Part shown: positions 59,666 to 64,000 of the stretch, in pieces
How positions within the stretch are numbered: position 1 is the first letter of the stretch
Layout of the letters: each line of letters starts with the position of its first letter
From: Agaribacillus aureus
GTDB taxonomy: Bacteria; Bacteroidota; Bacteroidia; Cytophagales; Cyclobacteriaceae
Assembly (NCBI GenBank): GCA_030442055.1
Contig: JAUJEB010000004.1
Coordinates: forward strand, 682,001-746,000
Length of the DNA stretch: 64,000 nucleotides
Direction: 5' to 3'
Position numbers and translations under genes: made by a program
The notes under the pieces: model-generated
What the model was told of the DNA's origin: nothing
Databases searched by the model: none
The model's input: only the letters and a program-made list of their open reading frames with translations

Positions 59666-61390
59666 TTATTTACAAATAATACCCGTAAAGGCAATGTCAT
59701 TAAACTGCTCGTTTTTCACAGCTTGCAGGCTTTTGTGGGTAGCGGCAAGCGATTGGGCTATAAACCGCCTGGCAATGTGTATTTTTCGCTCATTTTCCTG
59801 CGCTTCCTGCATTAACAGGTATCCCCGGTATATATAACTATAAACATCCACCAGCTCTTTTGCCGCTGCTTCCCTGAAGCTAGCGTCTTCATTATCCTGG
59901 ATCAACTGTTTCAGGTCGGCAAACAAGCCGCGCATTTCTTTCATCTTTTTTGCCAGCCCTTCTAACTCACCATCATATTGTTTGTTTTCATTTTCATCAA
60001 AAAAATCACCCAGTACATCGTTAACAACGCTTTTATAGCAGGCTCCAATGTGGATTTGAGAGGTACCTTCGTAAATCGTTGTGATGCGCACATCCCTTGC
60101 CAGGCGCTCTACCGTCATTTCCCGCATATAACCCATGCCACCGTGCAGTTGCTGCGCATCGTAGCAGACCTTAATCGCCGTTTCAGAAATGATGTATTTA
60201 GCCAGGGGCGAAAGCAAATCTGTGATTTTAGCCGCCTGCTGAAAGCGGTTTCTGTCCATTTCCGAATCCCGGCCTTCCTTTTTCAGCTTCTCTACCTTCT
60301 CTTCCAGGTTATTGCGCAAATCCAGCCATTGAGCTCCGGCATATAACAGCGAGCGGCAACTCTCAATGGCTACACGAATATCAACTAACATATTGGCCAC
60401 CGGCGGCATATCATAAATCAACTTACCAAATTGTTCACGGATTTTAGCAAATGACAAGGCCTCCTGGTAGGCAGCTTCGGCAATTCCCAGGGCCTGGGCC
60501 GCGACGCTGAATCGGGCATGATTCAACACATAAAGGACATGGAGTAACCCCTGCCGCCTCTTTCCCACCAGGTAACATGGCGCGTCATCAAAGTATAGCT
60601 GGCAGGTTGGGGAACCATGCAATCCCATCTTTTCTTCGATATGGGTAACCTGTACTTTTTCTCCTCCCGGACATACAAACAGGCTGAGCCCAAACATATT
60701 TTTTGTGCCTGATTCGGATCTTGCCAACACCAATAACATATCGCCGCAGCCATTGGAAATAAAATGCTTAACACCGTTCAACCGCCACTGCCCCTGCTCA
60801 TCCTGATAAGCCTTTAATTGGATGGATTGTAAATCCGATCCGGCACCCGGCTCCGTCATCACCATCGATCCGATATGTTCTCCGCTAATGTACGGCGGCA
60901 AAAAACGTTTCCTTATTTCCTCGCTTCCAAATTTGCTGATGGCCTCACCAACATCCTGATACCCGAATAACGTCATTAATGAGGCATCTGCCCTGGAAAC
61001 TATTTCGATTAACATCATGTATATAGTGGCGGGGAAATTTATACCACCATAATCATGGGGTAGAATCACACCAGTAAGACCCGCCTGTGCCAGTTGCTTA
61101 TAAGATTCAAGGGTTTCACTGGCATAGGTAACCTTTCCATCTTTCAGTATGGCGCCCTTCATATCTACTTTGTCGGCCCTGGGAGCAATAAAATTAGCGG
61201 CTAAGTCTCCCGCCAGCTCAAGCGATCCCTGATAATTTTGAAAAGCCTCCTGGAAATTTTTTGGCGCGCCCGGAAATTGCTTTCCAAAATTATAATCATC
61301 CTCAAGAATCTGTACCGCTTCTTCCAGGTCCAACCGTTTGAAGTGGAACAACAGGTCTTCGTTTTCAGTAAAATAGTTGGGCATTGGCAA
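59666..61390 (-). CDS. Acyl-CoA dehydrogenase family protein
   Basis: A 574-residue FAD-dependent acyl-CoA dehydrogenase, of the larger kind (about 570-600 residues) with an extended C-terminal helical region. It shows GLTGVILPHDYGG near 107, MVMTEPGAGSDLQS near 176 (FAD contact), GVKHFISNG near 207, KIREQFGKLIYDMPP near 320, and LHGGMGYMRE plus TTIYEGTSQIH near 430-450 with the expected Glu region. It oxidises acyl-CoA in beta-oxidation or amino-acid breakdown; chain specificity cannot be read. No electron-transfer flavoprotein gene is near. Met3 is an alternative start. A good promoter precedes it. Confidence 0.92.
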   Translation of the reverse strand: MPMPNYFTENEDLLFHFKRLDLEEAVQILEDDYNFGKQFPGAPKNFQEAFQNYQGSLELAGDLAANFIAPRADKVDMKGAILKDGKVTYASETLESYKQLAQAGLTGVILPHDYGGINFPATIYMMLIEIVSRADASLMTLFGYQDVGEAISKFGSEEIRKRFLPPYISGEHIGSMVMTEPGAGSDLQSIQLKAYQDEQGQWRLNGVKHFISNGCGDMLLVLARSESGTKNMFGLSLFVCPGGEKVQVTHIEEKMGLHGSPTCQLYFDDAPCYLVGKRRQGLLHVLYVLNHARFSVAAQALGIAEAAYQEALSFAKIREQFGKLIYDMPPVANMLVDIRVAIESCRSLLYAGAQWLDLRNNLEEKVEKLKKEGRDSEMDRNRFQQAAKITDLLSPLAKYIISETAIKVCYDAQQLHGGMGYMREMTVERLARDVRITTIYEGTSQIHIGACYKSVVNDVLGDFFDENENKQYDGELEGLAKKMKEMRGLFADLKQLIQDNEDASFREAAAKELVDVYSYIYRGYLLMQEAQENERKIHIARRFIAQSLAATHKSLQAVKNEQFNDIAFTGIICK

Positions 61391-61416
61391 TTAGTATTTG
61401 GTATGTTTTAAAGCCT

Positions 61417-61446
61417 CAAAGATAAGTGATTTAACGGCCAATACAA
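61417..61446 (-). promoter_or_regulatory. Predicted promoter of the acyl-CoA dehydrogenase gene
   Basis: On the minus strand TTG, a 19-base spacer and TATCTTTG (exact -7 consensus) end 27 bases before ATG 61390. Both boxes and spacing fit the Bacteroidota consensus. Confidence 0.6.
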
Positions 61447-61496
61447 GCCACTTTCAGTCTGAAACGGATATGTATAAATAACCCGGCCTACTAAAA

Positions 61497-62762
61497 TTAC
61501 GGAGGATCAGAGGATGGCTTGCACCTGGTCAAATACCAGGATGACAGAAACACCAAAAAAATAATTATGGCTGCCACCAAAAATGTTTTTCCCTGTATTA
61601 TATCATATAACAAACCGGCTAATATTAACCCGATCACAGAGGCCAGACTTCCGAAACTGTTGCCCAAACCCTGGATTACACCCTGCAATTTATCTCCTGC
61701 CAGGGAGGCCAGCAGGGCCAGAAAGGAAGGCCACATGATCCCGTTGCCCAGCGCAAACAAGACAGCCGCTACATAAGTGAGACCGGCGTTCCCGTAAGCC
61801 AGTATGATGAAGTTCAATCCCAAAATCGCACTCCCGGTAATAATCAAAAACACCTCTGAAAAGTAACCGGATATTTTAGGTAACAATATGCCCTGTACCA
61901 ATACCATCATTCCGCTCAAATAAGCGAAAAACAAGCCCACTTGGCCAACATCCCATTCGTAAACCTCCATGGCATGGATGGGAAAAGCCGGGTAAAAGAA
62001 ATTGAAACCAAGGAATATCAAAAAATACAAAATTAACATGAGGGGTATGTAAGGCATGTGAAGGATGGCTTTCCATGGAATGCCATTGTCACCTTTTGGT
62101 CTCTGATGCTCCTCACGTATCTTCAATTCCGGTAACCAAAAATAGATCAAAGACAGGCCTATCACCGAAATTAAAGCTGCTGCTATCACTGGGACAACAT
62201 ACCCGTAGCTAGTAGATCCTAAAATACCGGCCATCGCCGGCCCCACAATAAACCCGATCCCGGATGAGGCGGACATTTTGCCAAAATTGCTTTTACGGTT
62301 TCCCTCTTTCGAGATGTCTGCTAAATAAGCATTGGCCACTGATATATTGCCGCCTGTGAGACCGTCCAGCACCCTTGCCAGTATTAACATAATAATAGGT
62401 AAAGTGAGCACCAACCCTCCCAGCAAACCGGAATCAAAACTGATAAGCACCGTGCGTTTCACATAAAAAGCCAACAGAAATACCAACCATGAAAACAGTG
62501 TGCCCGCCTGACTCAGTGCCAGAATCTTTCTGCGACCATATTTGTCTGACCAGTTGCCAAGAACCGGCGATCCGATCAACTGAAAAAAGGGATAGGCAGC
62601 CAATATAAACCCATACAGTATACCATTGCCACCAAAATCATCCACCACAAATACCAAAAACGGAATAACGATGCTGAAACCCAGTGAATTAATAAAATTG
62701 ACCACCAGCAATGGCACTATTTGCCTGTTGCCGGAAACGGTCAAATCAGATGGTTTATTCAA
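61497..62762 (-). CDS. MFS transporter (TetA/DHA1-like)
   Basis: A 421-residue major facilitator with twelve predicted helices. The N-terminal region ILLVVNFINSLGFSIVIPFLVF-type, motif A GNWSDKYGRRKIL near 73 between helices 2 and 3, RVLDGLTGGNISVANAYLADIS near 138 and the motif C-like GIGFIVGPAMAGILG near 170 are typical of the drug:H+ antiporter (TetA-like) subgroup. Substrate is unknown; resemblance to TetA does not prove resistance. It precedes the acyl-CoA dehydrogenase by 106 bases on the same strand but that gene has its own promoter. Confidence 0.9.
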   Translation of the reverse strand: MNKPSDLTVSGNRQIVPLLVVNFINSLGFSIVIPFLVFVVDDFGGNGILYGFILAAYPFFQLIGSPVLGNWSDKYGRRKILALSQAGTLFSWLVFLLAFYVKRTVLISFDSGLLGGLVLTLPIIMLILARVLDGLTGGNISVANAYLADISKEGNRKSNFGKMSASSGIGFIVGPAMAGILGSTSYGYVVPVIAAALISVIGLSLIYFWLPELKIREEHQRPKGDNGIPWKAILHMPYIPLMLILYFLIFLGFNFFYPAFPIHAMEVYEWDVGQVGLFFAYLSGMMVLVQGILLPKISGYFSEVFLIITGSAILGLNFIILAYGNAGLTYVAAVLFALGNGIMWPSFLALLASLAGDKLQGVIQGLGNSFGSLASVIGLILAGLLYDIIQGKTFLVAAIIIFLVFLSSWYLTRCKPSSDPP

Positions 62763-62905
62763 AGCCTTACATTTTCTACTAAGCTAATTAATTTGCTTAT
62801 AAAACGGCTAATTTCACTATTAATTAAAGATCAACTTTTTTAATTATCTGCCCCGGCCGGCAAGCGACGGACAAGATGGCAACGCTTTTGTGATCCTGAC
62901 ATTAC

Positions 62906-63784
62906 CTATCCATAGTTAAATTTTAAAATCTGCCTTAATTGCCTTTTTACCAAATGTCGATTGTCACTGTTGAGATAAATGATATAGGAATGATACCTGT
63001 TACACAGGATTAAGAGAAAGTGTAATACCGGCAACGGAAACTTTTTATGCATCCTCAATATCCTGTCCTGTGAAAAAATATTGTAGCCCTTCAGCAAAAA
63101 AAATATATTTTTCTCAAGATAATACCTGGCAATTTTAGCCTTCCTTCCAACTTTCATGGGACGGTCACTTAAAAAATGTACCTGCCGGATCCTGCCTGTA
63201 TCCCTTGTATGGAAATCTATTACTTCAGTGGTTCCCAACGGTTGCTTATTGTCCTTGCTTTCAAAATATACCCCAAAGAAAGGATCGAATAATATCCACT
63301 TTTTCCATTGATGGCAGTAGATCTCATTAAACGAATGGCCTAAATTTTTGCCGGTGTTTTTATATTTAAGACTCCCAACCAATCCCCACTCTCTAACCCT
63401 AATATTCAGGGCAAGACATAAAGCCGTAAAAATGTTGGAATAATCGCTGCAGGTCCCACCCCCATTATTTTTAAGCAAACGCAATATTTCGACGGTAGAA
63501 TATCCCAGCCCCCTGCCTTTTCCATAGTGCTTATTCATATACCGAATAATTTTTTTTGCAGCTACAAACGAAGAATTACCCTTCTTTACACCTATCCGTT
63601 TAATCTCCTCCCTGAATTCAATGGGAATTTTATCTTTGCGAACATACTTATTGCAATGCTCCTCATAGAAGTCATTTTTGCCCGGCTTTTTGATAGTAAG
63701 CCAAAACCTGGTTGAATAAAAGACCGGGTGTCTTTTTAAAAAATAGGGAAATTTCATTTTCACAGCTAAAAAATAGGTTGTCAT
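62906..63784 (-). CDS. Transglutaminase-like superfamily protein
   Basis: A 292-residue protein (283 if Met10 at 63757 is used). The transglutaminase/papain-like triad is visible: Cys112 in GGGTCSDYSNIFTAL, His150 in LGHSFNEIY and Asp167 in ILFDPFFGVYF. The rest is basic and aromatic. No signal peptide or clear membrane helix is present. In bacteria such domains act mostly as proteases or in peptide and cofactor handling rather than true crosslinking; the function here is not known. It stands at the right end with no partner gene visible. Confidence 0.8.
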   Translation of the reverse strand: MTTYFLAVKMKFPYFLKRHPVFYSTRFWLTIKKPGKNDFYEEHCNKYVRKDKIPIEFREEIKRIGVKKGNSSFVAAKKIIRYMNKHYGKGRGLGYSTVEILRLLKNNGGGTCSDYSNIFTALCLALNIRVREWGLVGSLKYKNTGKNLGHSFNEIYCHQWKKWILFDPFFGVYFESKDNKQPLGTTEVIDFHTRDTGRIRQVHFLSDRPMKVGRKAKIARYYLEKNIFFLLKGYNIFSQDRILRMHKKFPLPVLHFLLILCNRYHSYIIYLNSDNRHLVKRQLRQILKFNYG

Positions 63785-64000
63785 CCAATAGTCTAAAAAA
63801 CAGCCCTACACAATTTTAAGATACGAAAAAGTTTTGATTCTCTCAATTTAAAAGGTTTTTTATTTCCCCGAATACCGGTGACACCTCATTGAATTGATTA
63901 TTCCCGAATTTGTTATACAAACGCTAAAAAGTGTGTTTAAAAAGCAGCCGTTCAACCATACTATTTTCCGATCAACATCAATTACCCTCAATTAACATTT

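Overview
The window reads as a chromosomal segment of a non-pathogen-like member of the Bacteroidota, most probably a marine or soil Cytophagales-type bacterium. The evidence is a SusC/SusD pair with an STN-domain receptor, FecR and ECF sigma factor; PorP/SprF and PorE-like type IX secretion components with a giant type B cargo protein; LytS/LytTR two-component pairs including a propeller-type sensor; DUF5777 and YceI proteins; and promoters of the Bacteroidota form TAnnTTTG. No rRNA, tRNA, insertion sequence, integrase or CRISPR array was recognised.

Layout. 0-5 kb: YbaB, a family 2 glycosyltransferase, a PspC-like peptide, a TPR lipoprotein and pyruvate dehydrogenase E1 beta. 4.9-6.2 kb: Ffh (SRP). 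6.4-13.5 kb: a co-directional run of YceI, a two-component propeller kinase, a LytTR regulator, an OB-fold protein, a small lipoprotein with a CX4CH haem-like motif, a second YceI and a DUF5777 outer-membrane barrel; this is the best candidate for an undescribed system in the window. 13.5-24.7 kb, all on the minus strand: a compact polysaccharide-utilisation-type locus made of ECF sigma, FecR, SusC, SusD, an internally duplicated 800-residue lipoprotein and one sulfatase. 25-27.7 kb: SPFH/GYF protein, zinc-ribbon membrane protein and a CDGSH/ferredoxin-like protein.

28-38.3 kb: PorE-like TPR/PD40/OmpA protein, M48 protease, PorP/SprF protein, and divergently a 1759-residue secreted PKD/propeller protein with a gliding-motility C-terminal sorting domain. 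38.5-44.5 kb: MarC, a lone ExbB/MotA-like protein, a membrane-anchored PAF-acetylhydrolase-like enzyme, a LytS/LytTR pair and a PAS histidine kinase. 44.6-52.5 kb: FabG, a polytopic membrane protein coupled to a hybrid kinase with Hpt domain, a GH20 hexosaminidase and an NtrC-type regulator. 52.5-53.2 kb is a structured gene-poor gap with two minus-strand terminators and a 43-codon candidate gene. 53.2-64 kb: dihydrolipoyl dehydrogenase, a CxxC protein, a pseudoprotease-TPR giant, an acyl-CoA dehydrogenase, an MFS exporter and a transglutaminase-like protein.

Functionally, the window mixes central metabolism (E1 beta and E3 of 2-oxoacid dehydrogenases, FabG, acyl-CoA dehydrogenase), glycan foraging (SusCD/sulfatase, GH20), T9SS export and a high density of signal transduction (three kinases with adjacent regulators or built-in receiver, a PAS kinase, a sigma-54 activator and an ECF system). 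All identifications are from reading sequence and motifs; no database search was run.
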